Assembly (NCBI GenBank): GCA_019915015.1
Contig: JAHBBC010000025.1
Location: 496,001 to 560,000, forward strand
From: Auriscalpium vulgare
Lineage: Eukaryota > Basidiomycota > Agaricomycetes > Russulales > Auriscalpiaceae
Direction: 5' to 3'
DNA: 64,000 bases
Part shown: positions 12,037 to 22,422 of the stretch, one piece after another
How positions within the stretch are numbered: the stretch's first letter is position 1
How the letters are laid out: each line of letters opens with the position of its first letter
The notes under the pieces: model-generated
What the model was told of the DNA's origin: nothing
What the model saw: the letters and a program-made list of their open reading frames with translations, nothing else
Databases searched by the model: none
Translations under genes and position numbers: made by a program

Positions 12037-13489
12037 CTGGTAAGTCTCATCGGACTCTTTCCATCCATCGGCGGCTCCTGACAGTACTTAACAGCGCTCG
12101 CTGCCTCGGGAGTCGGAGCGCTCGTAGGTTCGGAACAAGCCGCCTTCTGCAGCTCGCACGGGGTCAACTCCAAAGCTTCAGACTCGTATTTCTGAAAAAA
12201 AAGGCAGTACTCCCACCTGGCAGCTTTGCAGACTCAATCTACATAGCTCCGCTGCCTATCTAAATAAATAAAGAGCTTTGAACCTATTCAAAGTATATCT
12301 GTGCTAAGTAGCAATGAGATTGGAAATATTCTGAGAGAATGAGATGGTGGTGAGCAGTCCATCAAAATCCGGTAGTCTGTGGCAAGCCCCTTCAGAGAAG
12401 GGGCCACGGCACGCGGCCCGGATCGGGGCTGATCCGAGCCTAGAGTTTCACGAGCGATAGACAGCGTCCACGGCGCGTCTTGTCGTCGCCGGGCTTGCTG
12501 TTGTCCGTCGTGTCGCCACCTCCGCCGTCGGCCGATTTTGCTCATGCCGAATGCCCACTTGTCGAGCATGGGCGAGTGCGAGGATGAGGAGGATGGGAGC
12601 GGTCGGGAGCCGGTGATGAAGACGGACTCGTCGGAGCGCGGGGTCTGATTAATGATTGCCGCTGCGCCCGCGCGAGAGGGGCACGCCGACAGGCTTGGTG
12701 GGCGGGAAAGTTGCGTTGACGGAGGTGGCGGCGAGCTCCGCCTGGATGATGGACTCGACGTCGTCGATCTAGATGAGGACGTTAGATTTCTGCCGACCGC
12801 CATGCCGTCCTTCATCGTCTCGCCTCGACCGCGCGGCGGCTGCGTATCCGCTCCCAGAGCGGGAACGCCGGTCGGGCGTTGCATTGTGAGTGATTCGTGT
12901 GTCTGGGAAGCTAGTTCGGGCACCGTGGGAGTGGCTCGATGATCAACCATTTTCAGGTATTCCGGTGGTTGTCGCGCGCGCTGTCCCCCCACCGCTCGTG
13001 GTGTATGGCCAGCGCGTTGACTTCGGGGACAGGGTGTGTGCTCGGGCAGATTAGATTGGTAGGGTGCGAGGTGGACGAGGCGCAGGCGCGCAGGCTGAGA
13101 GAGGCTGTGCCAGGACTGGAGGTGTCATCTTCGTGGCTGGGTTGTAGGTTGAGTTTAACGACGAAGCCTTAGGCGTCCCGCTCAAGAGACCAGGGTATGC
13201 CCGGTAGGGCCGTGTATCAAATTTCATTTATCCGTTCGGAAGATGTTCACTTCCTGTAAGCGCCCGCCGGCATGATCCTGCCCGCCGTTTCCGTTTGGCT
13301 ATCCCGCCGTCTCAGCTCATCTCAGCCTGTGTCTTTGGCTGTCCACCTTCACAACAATACCTGAAGAGAATACAGGCTGTCTCCCATTTACGGCAACGTG
13401 CACTGGGCATACGTGGCTGCCCCTTACGTCATGTAGCGGTCGCTAGTAACAAAACAAACACTTCATTGTAACAAGCAAGGGGTCGGTCA
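12037..13489. other. Region with no firmly supported gene
   Basis: A 705-nt open frame on the minus strand (12288-12992) is rich in Ser, Pro and Arg and lacks any recognisable motif. GC-rich sequence can leave such frames open by chance, so it is not called as a gene. A plus-strand frame (12939-13172) is equally unconvincing. The rest shows no structure that I can name. Confidence 0.4.
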
Positions 13490-14752
13490 TTAGTCAGTAA
13501 TCATACAAGTCCTGTCTGATCTCGGCCCTGTGTACATAAAATTCTGCGGCAATGTAAGTAACGTACGCGTGGTTGTTATCCATTGAGAATCGAGTTCTCC
13601 GTAATTAGCTACTCGACACAACTTACTCGATAGCCGTCCTTGATATCACTGTTGTGATGATGTTCGCTGGGGTCGACCCACCCAGGCTGCATCGACGCAT
13701 GCCTGACAAAGTGCCGAATCGTTCGGGAGCAACCCTGTATACGATGGAGGAAGCAGCAAAAGGTGGCTGCGTCGGGGAATCGGAGGTGGAAAATGGGGCA
13801 CGGCGAGAAGCTCCCTGTGTTGCAGGACCAACGGAGCGTTCTTTCCGCCAGATACGGCTTATACATGTGCTGCGCGGATAGGTCAGACATAACAACGGGG
13901 ATGTGGAACAGAGCTAACCTTCGTGACTGGCATGTCGGGATGGAAACGACCGTTGTCGATGTATCCATCGTACACGGCCATGAGATTAAACGAATGACCG
14001 GAGCTGATGTTCAGACTCCCTGCTCTGCGGTCAACACGGTGATCAATGGAGAGAAGAACGAGACCCACAAGTCTCGCGATCTGGGTCGCTTCCAACACAT
14101 TGTGTTTGCCACTCGGACAACAGGACCGTCACAGCTTGCCAGTCCAGTAAGACTTGAGAGCGGTACCTTCCCGTGATGGAGAACTCCGCGCGACACATGA
14201 TATGGGTGATCGTAGCGCCCATGGTGTCGCAACTGCAGTCGGAACTATACTCGTCATCGCTGTCTTCTGGGGGCCCATTACTGTCCTGAGTATCGATGGA
14301 CGGAGGAGGCGCGTGGAGAGGGTCTGGGACTTGGACTTGGAGGGGGTCCTAGCCATCGACACGATGAGACGGACTTCATATGCGAGAGCAGCATGCTGAC
14401 CTTGTCCGTCATCGGCGCACCCGCATCCATGACACCTGTGCTCTCGCACGCATCGAAGTACAAGTCATCAGAGGACGCATCGGAGGCGGCGTCGAAGAGG
14501 TCGGTAGAATCGGGACTGGCTGCCTGGATGTTGTCGGATGGCTGCGAAGTGGCGACTGTCACGACATGTCAATGGCAAAGGCGAGGATGGCGCACCTGGG
14601 CCATTGTGAGCTACCACGAACTGACTGGCATCGTCGGGGCAAACCGTCATTTTATATGTGCCCATAACGAGTGCGCCTGCCTGTCGAAAGTCGAAGTTGT
14701 TTGCATTGTCTGCTGGAAGGAATAATTGAGTGCGAGTCACGCTTCGTCGCAT
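13490..14752 (-). CDS. Gene N: uncharacterised protein whose 5' exons are duplicated in gene Q
   Basis: Six exons are predicted: 14596-14752, 14401-14555, 14133-14348, 13919-14080, 13627-13869 and 13490-13543 (328 aa). Every junction is in phase and introns are 40-83 nt; the last 17-codon exon is the weakest. The N-terminal third is acidic and Ser/Asp-rich (TDLFDAASDASSDDLYFDA). Later parts are HIMCRAEFSITGRYRSQVL, SIDHRVDRRAGSLNISS and MAVYDGYIDNGRFHPDM; the fifth exon is rich in Cys, His and aromatic residues. No known domain was recognised. Exons 1 and 2 and the first 21 codons of exon 3 lie inside the 1.1-kb block repeated at 50.6-51.7 kb, where the same exons lead in frame into another body (gene Q). 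The first ATG of the open frame (14752) was used; 14665 is an alternative. Confidence 0.7.
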
Positions 14753-15388
14753 GCTATGTGCGTCGGCTACACCGCCACTGTTGCTCTTTCCTCATCCGAC
14801 GCTCGACCACCTCGCTCCTTGCTTTATGGCTTGCGCCACCTGGATCAACTTCTTGCTTTATCATTTACTTTTGCCTAGCCATGTCGGAGTCTCCTCTGTG
14901 CCGCTCTTGCCATGTGGGGTGCCTTTAAGATCCACAGGCCGCAACTCAAGTCTCAAGTACCGACACCGCCTGCCTGGGCCGACTCCGGTGCTCAAGCTCT
15001 GGATACAGTAGTGCTAGACTGTTGTTTGTTTCCCGGTGAGTGCTTCATTGACGTTGTAATCATGCTTGAGGCTTATACACCGATGACAGTAGCGCAGAGA
15101 TTCCCTGGGCACATCGCCAAGTATGCTCGTCAGTGAAGCGACCTTTCTAGTGGGCGAAGACGAGCGCGACCTTGTGGATGCAGACCTGCAGGTACGTCGG
15201 CCGCCGGTGCGCCATCATGCATGGGCCAACGATAGCACGCTCACTTGATCTCGTCACAGAGCTCCCCAATTCGCACCCGTCGATTCCCTGCCTCGGCGCA
15301 CCGGTGAGTCTTCGTTTCGCCAGCGGACGGCTGGAAGACCTTAGCCCCATTCCCCTTCCTGTCTAGATCGAACCCTGACATGCCCTTG
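14286..15388 (+). repeat. 1.1-kb segmental duplication, copy 1 (copy 2 at 50565-51667)
   Basis: Positions 14286-15388 and 50565-51667 align in the same orientation with a constant offset of 36279 and only scattered substitutions. The block holds the intergenic region between two divergent genes plus their first exons: gene N/gene Q on the minus strand and the 15123/51402 gene pair on the plus strand. Both ends of the block fall inside transcribed sequence. It does not have LTR-like ends or a target-site duplication, so it looks like a segmental duplication rather than a transposon. Confidence 0.9.
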
Positions 15389-15714
15389 ACCATCTGCTCC
15401 CGTAGGTCTTACTGTTCTCTGCTCATATTGCTGGACGAGCCCCGTCGTCTGGCTTCTTGAATCGGTCGTCATGCTCCAGCGGGCCATGGCTGTTCACTGT
15501 CCGAGGTACGCGCGTCAATTTCCCGTTTCGATCCTTGTCAATCGCATCATTCACTTTGACGCCAGGGGCCAGCAGCCGCGCTCTCCTCTCCTCCTCCATC
15601 TGCGCTACGGCTTGTCGCCTTAACCTCGTCCGGCGTCCCGCGTACGCGCTGCACAGTGCAACATTGCTTCCCTTCGACGAGCGTGGACAAGCTCGACCGC
15701 GGTTGCCTTGCACT
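15123..15714 (+). CDS. Plus-strand gene sharing its first two exons with gene O (3' part uncertain)
   Basis: Exons 15123-15191 and 15260-15303 (MLVSEATFLVGEDERDLVDADLQ | SSPIRTRRFPASAHR) are the same as in gene O, within the duplicated block. After the acceptor at 15366 the sequence departs from gene O a few codons into exon 3. One phase-consistent continuation is 15367-15401, 15480-15505 and about 15566-15714, ending at TGA. Another open frame crosses 15457-16035 (with HPSYVKEETVTSRNLHAWYR) and may hold the real downstream exons. The 5' end is well supported, the 3' end is not. A TATA-like CCTTTAAGATCC lies about 200 bp upstream. No function is recognised. Confidence 0.4.
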
Positions 15715-16210
15715 CTGACCGCGGTTGCCTCAAGAATCCACCCTTCCTATGTCAAAGAAGAGACGGTGACCAGCAGGAACTTGCACGCCTGGTACCGCGC
15801 CCGTACGCGGGTGTTGCATCATGTGGACACGCCCATGCGTTACAGCGTCGGTGCTGACTATGTAGGCTGCACGGTACGTCGTCATCGCGCCGACGCCTTG
15901 TTCCATTTTCGCTTACTTCTTCGCCGAGCAGTTATATCAAGAGCTCCCGGCCAGCGCTCGCGATGGCCCATGAGAACTACTGGGGCGGCTCAAGCTCAGC
16001 GAATTGACGTTCTGCGCCGTGCGCTCTGCTGCTGAACCTCCCCGCTTCGTTCGCTGACACGTACCCCAAAGGTCGATCCCGCACATCGTCGCGGCCCTCT
16101 CTGCACACGTCAACACTGTACGACGAGGTGCTCGCCGGCCTGCAACTTTCCGCCGCCTCAGCTACAAGAGCTGGCGCGGATAAGATAGGCACGCTGCCAG
16201 CCACCTCGCG

Positions 16211-17502
16211 AGCGCGCTGCAACGTATGTACCTACTTTGTCGACCCTTTCTCACTTACCTACTTCACCTCTCAGTGTGGATGCACGCTGTGGTGACCTTC
16301 TGGACTGGATGCGTCACCGCGCCCCGTCTGATCAACTGGACGCCGCGAGCGTAATCGCGCACCACAACACGCCATAGGCGGATGCCGCGCCCACAGCTTC
16401 CTTGGACCGCCACGCGGAGCACGCTGGACGCCGACGCATACTCAAGCCAAAGGCAATCATAGTGGCTCCGCGCCAAGGCAGCTGTCCTGGCCGAGCGCCA
16501 GTCCGTTACTATTGCGGGATACCCAGGTAGCGCTGAACACTCCTGGACGACGCCCCAACTTCTCATCGCAAGCCGTGCAGCCACCGCCCCTGACGCCGAC
16601 GCCGCTCAAGGCCTGGACGAGGCGTGGTTGCGATACTGCGCGCACGGGTCGACTCCCGCGCGTCATTGTCGCGGCGCTGTCCGCGTGCCGTCAAGACTGG
16701 ACAGCGAGGTGCTCTAGCTGCAACTTCTGAGCGCGCTGCGCGGTATGTGCTACCTTTCAATGTTTCTCTTGACTCTTTGACTGACCTACTTCACCTCTCA
16801 GTATGCATGCGCTGTGGTGACCGTTTGGACGTGTCACGGCGCCGTGTCGTTTCACCTGGAGGCGTCCCGCGCCCGCACGACGTCAAGACCATCATGCCAG
16901 CACACCACTGCCGGACGCGCAGCGGTGGCCAACGCCCTGCTCGCAGCGCAAGCTGGACGCCGGCGCGCACACAGAGCAATTGTGGTGGCCGTGCGCCACG
17001 TCACCGGACGCCGACGCCAATGCCACTTCAACCTCAAGGCAATCGTGGCGGCCGAGCGCCAGCCCGCATCGCAGGATGCCCACATCGCAGGACGCCCACG
17101 CAGCGCTGGGCCCTTCAGCCTCCCTGGACGAGCTCGCCGCGCTCGCGAAACACGGCCCCGACAAGCTCAACCCGCCCGATGGCATGATCCCCCTCCTCCT
17201 CGGCGCCGGCCCCATAGGCCTCGTTCTCGCGCAGCGACGCCGCCGCCGGACCGTGGGTAGTCAACTTTCCAAAAATCGCGGTACACAGTGCACACGACTG
17301 CGGTGGGCGAACGTTCCAAGCGCGCGTCCTGGATGCGCAGACCACCCCTGCGCATGGCACTGCCCCGGACGAGGCGCAGTCACTGCACGTCGCCAGACGT
17401 CTTCAAGATCGCCGGGCGCGCACGAATACCTGGACGCCTCGCGAACCGTGCAGCCACCCGCCGGCGCTCACGGCTCGAAACCCCTGGACGAGGCACTGAA
17501 CC
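16211..17502 (+). pseudogene. GC-rich, tandemly duplicated gene relic
   Basis: Two diverged units about 520 bp apart (starting near 16211 and 16732) share the same layout: a GCGAGCGCGCTGC-like exon end, a GTATGT donor, a pyrimidine-rich intron ending in ACTTCACCTCTCAG, and an exon beginning with a Cys-Gly-Asp-Leu/Arg-Leu-Asp word. The words LDA and LDE (DNA CTGGACG) recur about ten times from 16310 to 17490, for example in SASLDELAALAKHGPDKL. No single frame stays open, so the region looks like a decayed gene made by internal tandem duplication. Helical repeats of the ankyrin kind are a possible origin, but this is only a guess. Confidence 0.35.
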
Positions 17503-17700
17503 TCCTCGTCCAGCTCATAGCTCCTGGGTGCACCTTCCTCAAGCGCGGCTCGCTCCTCCAGTTTGAGCGTTAGTCCTTCCCCAAGAAGCGCGACATTTTC
17601 CTGTTCTCCGACAGCCTCATCTGACCCGCAAATCTCGACGAGGGGCGACAACGAGCTCACCAAGCGCTGGGACTATCTTGGCCGGCGTGGGCGTGGGCAA
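17503..17700 (+). pseudogene. PH-domain-like relic (RhoGEF-type) with two stops
   Basis: Translated in one frame, this stretch reads LNLLVQLIAPGCTFLKRG, then SLLQFER, stop (TAG), SFPKKRDIFLFSDSLI, stop (TGA), and a nearby frame gives ELTKRWDY. The pattern of a leader, KRGxLLQFER, a Lys/Arg-rich loop and FLFSDxLI is what the start of a PH domain in fungal RhoGEF proteins looks like (KRGxL...FLFSDxLI). Two in-frame stops within 60 nt show that it is not functional. The downstream sequence to about 18066 has a long Ser/Arg-rich open frame (VLRSRSRSEAELPVMR) that may be the decayed continuation. Confidence 0.4.
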
Positions 17701-18269
17701 GGGCGGCCATCCGGCGGCCCGTCGGTGTTGCGCTCCCGCTCGCGCAGCGAGGCTGAGCTGCCCGTCATGCGCAACAGGCTCCGTGACTCGCCCGCATCCC
17801 GCAGCACGGTGACACCCATCTTGCCCACCTCGCCCGTCTCCGCACCGGCCATGCGCTCCATCGCGCTAAAGGCAAATGCTGTTCTCGTCATCTCCATCAC
17901 GAATCTGCCTCCCAGAGACGTCCAAGGCGGAATTGCGGTCTGTTTTCCTACCGTGTGGTCCAATCAAGACCACAGCTGTCGACACAAGCCACGTCAATGC
18001 CGAGCTTACCTTCGGTGCCAGGTGCCAGCCAGTACTAGTAGTGCCCGCACGGCATCCGATGATTGACATCCTTCCTCCTCGCAGCAACTGCCAACCGGTC
18101 ACTTGCCAGGCCGTCTTGAGGTCCAGTGAAAACGAGCTCGGTACTGTGCCCTGAGGTTCCTATCGTATGTTCCATTTTATCTTTCTAACTTCGTCCATTT
18201 TTTGACGGTCAAGCGCAGCCGTGACCGCCGACCAGCCATCTCAGAGTCATTCATCACCGTGCTCTCGAC

Positions 18270-19404
18270 ATGCAGCCCGTCCTCTCACACGACATTCTCG
18301 TCCGCATCATCGACAGCGTCTGCCTCGTCTCACAGAGCGAGGTCGTCGACTACGCCACCCTCTCCGCCATCTCTCTAACCTGCCGTGCATTCACCGCGCC
18401 CGCGCACCGCCTTATCTTCCGGCGCATACCCGCCTTTGTCGCCAGCATGGGATCGGGTTTCCGTCGTATCCAGCCCGAGACCATCCTCGCCGTCATCACC
18501 GCAAACCCGCACCTCGGCACGTACGTGCGCATGCTGTGCGTCTTCATCGGCGCGGGGCACCCCGACGACGTAGACCTCGCGCTCCTGGCACGCTGCCCTG
18601 CACTATCCTCGGTCAACATAGGCGCATACACTCCCCAGCTCTTCCAAGGCGACATGGAAGCCCGCCTGCGCGATGCGGCCGCCCCACGCGTCCTGTGCGT
18701 GGGGGGAACCAACACGTGTATCTTCGCGCTTCTGGACGCGTGGCCGGGCCTGCGCTTCCTCGACGCGGTGGGCAGCAATTGCCACGACCAGACGCATCGC
18801 CCCATCGTGCTTCCCGAGGGCATCAAGATTACGTGGTACGAGCGGCCCAATGCCCGCGCGAACTTGGCGTGGCTGCTCGCACCCGCCAACATCTTTGCTG
18901 CCCTGCACACGCTCGTCATGCACATCGCACGTTGGGACCAGCCGGGGTGTGTCGCGCTGTTTGCCGCCGCGCCGCTGCAGGCCGTGCGCACCGTCGTCTT
19001 TCGGGGTTGCTTTCCGCCAGCACGCGTCTTTCGGGGGTTCGCAAGCCTCGAGGACCTCTTCGTCGCCGAGCTGCCGAGTGACGGTATCATCCTCCCGCGG
19101 ACCCTCAAGCATGTCGGTTACCACAAAAGTGCTGAGATTGCGCAGTCGGCCGTCCGCATGGACACGTTCATTGCTGCGCTTGGGGCGCTGCCCGCGCTGA
19201 ACAGCGTCAGCGTGACTAGGCAGGTGTCTGCGGAGTCGCTGCAGACCGTGGAACAGACGTGCCGCCGCGCAGCCGTCGACTTCCTGGTGTACGCGAGCGC
19301 TGATTCATACCCTGTGAGTGCGACCGCTGCTCGCACTTTGGGATGTACAGCTAATTGTCAATTCGATATGACAGCATTGGTGGAACGTCGATTGGATTTG
19401 GTGA
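18270..19404 (+). CDS. F-box-like protein with leucine-rich C-terminal part
   Basis: Exon 1 is 18270-19313 and exon 2 is 19375-19404 after a 61-nt intron (CCT|GTGAGT...GATATGACAG|CAT). The protein is 357 aa and ends in HWWNVDWIW. The N-terminus (LSHDILVRIIDSVCLVSQ, then YATLSAISLTCRAFTAPAHRLIFRRI) matches the F-box plan: a Leu-rich helix, a hydrophobic spacer, Ser/Thr-Cys-Arg-x-[FW] and a final RLIFR. The rest has irregular leucine-rich strands (LRFLDAVGSNC, LHTLVMHIARW, LEDLFVAELPS), as in the many agaricomycete F-box proteins that read substrates with LRR-like domains. F-box proteins recruit substrates to SCF ubiquitin ligases; that role here is inferred from the family. The frame is intact, and GC content is high (codon third positions mostly C/G). 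Confidence 0.75.
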
Positions 19405-20136
19405 GACTTTGTGCGCTTCGTACGGCTTGAATCCTGACTTACGGACATCACTCACAGAGCCAGTACATGTGCCCCTCCTTCTTGATGCGCCCCCGTTCTT
19501 GACGTGCCTCTCCCTTCTTGGTTGCAGCCCTCCGGATCCTATCCTCGCATCGATCACGCCCGCCATCCCGATGTACGTCAGCAGCGAAAATGAAATCCGG
19601 CTCATACTATGTTTGGTAACAATATACCTCCGCGTGCTGGAGCGCCCAAAGGTCTCGCCCGTCTTCCCTCCCGTCCTCGTGTGCTCGAAGGTCTCACCCT
19701 GGTCTCATGTCCCTTCGCCCGCCTATCGTCACTCTGCCCGGACGCGGACGGCATCCTCGGCCGCCTACTAGGTACCCCGGAACGTTTGGGCTAGGAAGTC
19801 GGTGAGATTATTGACGAGGCAGTGCATGAATGCCGTCATTCCTGTGCTGCACGGACATCGAGCGTCTCCCTGTGCTGTACGACCGGATTTTTGTGTCTTG
19901 ACAGGTATCCAAAATGTTTCGCCAACATCGCACAGCGCCAATTTCATTCGACTCGACTCGCACACATTTTTGGAAGGTAAGCATCCTCGTTGTCAGTGCA
20001 TGATCGCCTTATTGACGCGTGGCAGTGCGTGCTCTGCAGTGCACCGACAGCGTCAATTCAGCTTGTCTTGCGCCCCTGGGTACACCGCTACCCGGACGGG
20101 ACAGCCATAGAACATGGCAATGTCTCGATCACGAGC
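19405..20136. other. Intergenic stretch without a supported gene
   Basis: Open frames here are short and overlap in several frames. No splice chain or motif could be supported. The right end leads into a TATA box at 20139. Confidence 0.4.
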
Positions 20137-20146
20137 GATATAAATT
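20137..20146 (+). promoter_or_regulatory. TATA box upstream of the 20222 candidate gene
   Basis: GATATAAATT contains a perfect TATAAA core at 20139-20144, 78-83 nt before the ATG at 20222. This distance suits a fungal promoter with a short 5' leader. Confidence 0.5.
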
Positions 20147-20221
20147 GTCGGCACAATCCTTCTTTCCCCCGCATTCAAGTTCCGCCGTCTGGAACTTCCA
20201 TTCACATTCGTAGACATCAAT

Positions 20222-20963
20222 ATGTCATCGTACGGTATGCCCATCCCCACGTTGTATACCCACGCAGTGCTGAGGAATCTACGGCCAGACTATCAGGGAA
20301 ACGATCTTCGTTATTTCTCGGACAGCGAATGCCTTACGCTATCCATGGTCCTGGCTACACCAGCGAGCAGGAGCTGTCGCCTGACACCAAGGCAAACCAT
20401 TCGGCTCGTCTGGGAACGCTCCCGCAAGGCCGTACTACGAGGACCCTTCTGTTCTAGAGCGGTACTCGCTCATGAAGACGCCAGCTATCCACGGAGCGGA
20501 CAATCTCTCGTTCAATCATTCGGAAGCCGCGCTACAGGGACTATCAAATCCGCCGCTGCACGCGCTCCCTCAACCGCAGCCGCAGTCCCAGTACCCCTCA
20601 CTGCAGCCAGCCTGTACCTCCTCCGTGCCGCGATAAGTACTCAATCGGCGATATTGACGGCTCCCCAGATGCCCACGCGCAGGGCTCCGACTCACGCGAT
20701 GACAGCCCCGCACGCTACCGCGCCCTGCACGCGGAGGGGCACACAACAGCGGGGGGCGGCCGTCAGCAACAGCACAGTGCGGGACTTGCGCCGCCGCGGC
20801 CCCTCTGCTGTGCTCGGCGCAGGGATGTCCTATGCCGCAGCGCGTGGACGGCCGTGGCTATACAGGATACTGCTCGGACTGGCACGCGCAGTATGTGTTT
20901 GTGCAGCGCTGTGGAGGCGGGACGCTGACTTTGCTTTGTGTTAATTGCAAGCAGGCGGTGTAG
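20222..20963 (+). pseudogene. Candidate gene with cysteine-rich C-terminus, frame broken
   Basis: An ATG at 20222 is followed by a possible 33-nt intron and by a stretch that reads well in one frame (PYYEDPSVLERYSLMKTPAI, then NLSFNHSEAALQGLSNP, then a Gln/Pro-rich run). The next frame gives CRDKYSIGDIDGSPDAHAQ and RYRALHAEGHTTAGGG. Returning to the first frame, the end reads LLCSAQGCPMPQR, GYTGYCSDWHAQYVFVQ, RCGGGTLTLLCVNCKQAV and TAG (20961-20963). The final Cys/His spacing (C-x4-C, C-x3-H, C-x8-C-x2-C) suggests a metal-binding module. At least two frame changes are needed, so this is either a pseudogene, a gene with undetected introns, or affected by sequence errors. I do not recognise the family. 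Confidence 0.35.
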
Positions 20964-21280
20964 CTCGGCGCACCGAGTTGTGCGGTGTGCAAAGCGCGGC
21001 TGGCGAGGGCTGAGTGTGAGGTGTGTTGTACACAGAGCTGCTATCAGAAAACGAGGGCTGCCGGATATCATAGCGCGAGATAGCGGCTCTCTATATGTCC
21101 ACTTCTTGTGTTCTTCTTTCTCTCGAATCGTCTCCACTGTTCATCAAGTGTTACTTCCTCTGTTCAGTTGATTTTGTGTTACATCGACACCAAGCGTGGC
21201 TCACCTATAATGCATAACATCCGATGCCACGCGCGAGCTCGCTTCATAAGGTTTTGTGGCTTTTGCTGATGCACGATCAA
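20964..21280. other. Short intergenic stretch, no gene seen
   Basis: No supported exon chain. Sequence becomes less GC-rich than the flanks. The right end borders the second duplicated block. Confidence 0.4.
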
Positions 21281-22205
21281 TGACCATGTCCCTGCCTCGT
21301 CCTGTAGGCGTGCAGGCTCAACCGCATTCTCCATGGCCATCTCTCGCAGGAGAGTCAAGGATCTGAAGAAGCCTTGAGGCAGTCTTTATAAACCCAGGCT
21401 GAAGTATACGAAGTTAGCGCGCAGCCTAGGGACTGCACCCTTAACCTCATAGACGACTGGAAGTCTGGGAGACTGCTCTACCGAGAGGCAGCCTGTGAGC
21501 AAACAGGAGTAGCTGATATGCGGGATAGATACAGCGCGTAAAGTAGGGTATTTAATAAAATACACCGATGTAAGTATACATGACGGTAGCTAAGTGCAGA
21601 GGTGGTAGACCAATTGCGAATTTTAAGATCAGGCTCGCAGTCGCTTCCGGGGCTGATATACGGCCTCCTTGTTAGAGTCTGAAGCATTACATAACGAGGC
21701 GCAAAATGTAAAAGTAGCCTTGCTGGGGTTCGGCAATAGACTGGTGACCAGCTTTATATCAACAGTGACGACGGGGTGGGTACTGTGAGATATAAAAGTT
21801 CGGCAAGTCTTCGATTGCAACCCGTTTGGCTCTTCATCATGATGGGCCGCATGGAAGCAATCACGGTCTTGCATTTGGTTGGGGCACAAATTGCATCCTG
21901 CAACTGTAAAGGGATTAGTAAATGCCGGCAGACGAGCGCAAACGCCTGATGCTTACCGACTTGCTCCGCAGCAGGCATCCCTGCTCAGCTTCGTCGCTGA
22001 TTTGTTTTTGCAGCCGGCTGATTTCCAAGCGAAGCAGTCTGGCGTCCTTGCGAGCGTCTCTGATGCGAGCCCGAGTAGCGCGAATGGAGTCCCCCTGCCT
22101 GTCGAGTTCACAGTAAGACGCGGTGATTGAGGTACGTAGACGATGGCAGGCGTCACGATGGGTTTTGATATCCTTCTTGCTGCGTGGAGGTCAAGGCGGC
22201 ATTGA
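21281..22205 (+). repeat. 0.9-kb duplicated block, copy 1 (copy 2 at about 53289-54134)
   Basis: The two blocks share orientation and can be followed over their whole length with roughly 85-90 percent identity by eye, plus several small indels; the last 300 bp are nearly identical. They include the same minus-strand exons. Copy 1 carries a 70-bp insertion at 21728-21797 that copy 2 lacks. Together with the 1.1-kb block (14.3 and 50.6 kb) the order and orientation are collinear, which suggests one older, larger duplication. Confidence 0.85.
21754..22126 (-). pseudogene. Coiled-coil gene fragment in duplicated block, copy 1
   Basis: The minus strand has an exon from about 22126 to 21957 reading DRQGDSIRATRARIRDARKD, then ARLLRLEISRLQKQISDEAE and CLLRSKS. 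A GTAAGC donor, a 53-nt intron and a second exon from 21903 (LQDAICAPTKCKTVIASMRP) follow. The first exon is a heptad-rich helix, as often found before an F-box in agaricomycete proteins (inference). In copy 1 the downstream frame runs into a stop inside the 70-bp insertion; copy 2 reads on (KRVAIEDLTNPSKASFTFCA). Confidence 0.45.
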
Positions 22206-22422
22206 GGGGTATCATGACACCTACCATCATCAGATTGTTCCAGTAGTGGCATGCAATTTCACGTCAAGAATCCTACTGCTAGTCAGTCAGTACTGCCCAA
22301 GCTCGAGGTGGCTCGAGCATTTATTTTCTCGGTCACAGGTCATGCGGTCCTGCGAGCACTTCGAGCCAAACGAGCATGTGGAATTTTCGGTCACGGCTGT
22401 ACTTACAGTATATATGAAGGTG

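Noticed and set aside
12288..12992. A 234-aa minus-strand open frame as a gene
   Set aside because: Low-complexity Ser/Pro/Arg composition, no domain, no promoter or splice support.
14287..15380. The 1.1-kb repeated block as a solo LTR (it can be read as TG...CA)
   Set aside because: The TG and CA are chance ends: similarity extends beyond them, no target duplication flanks either copy, and the block contains phase-consistent exons of two genes.
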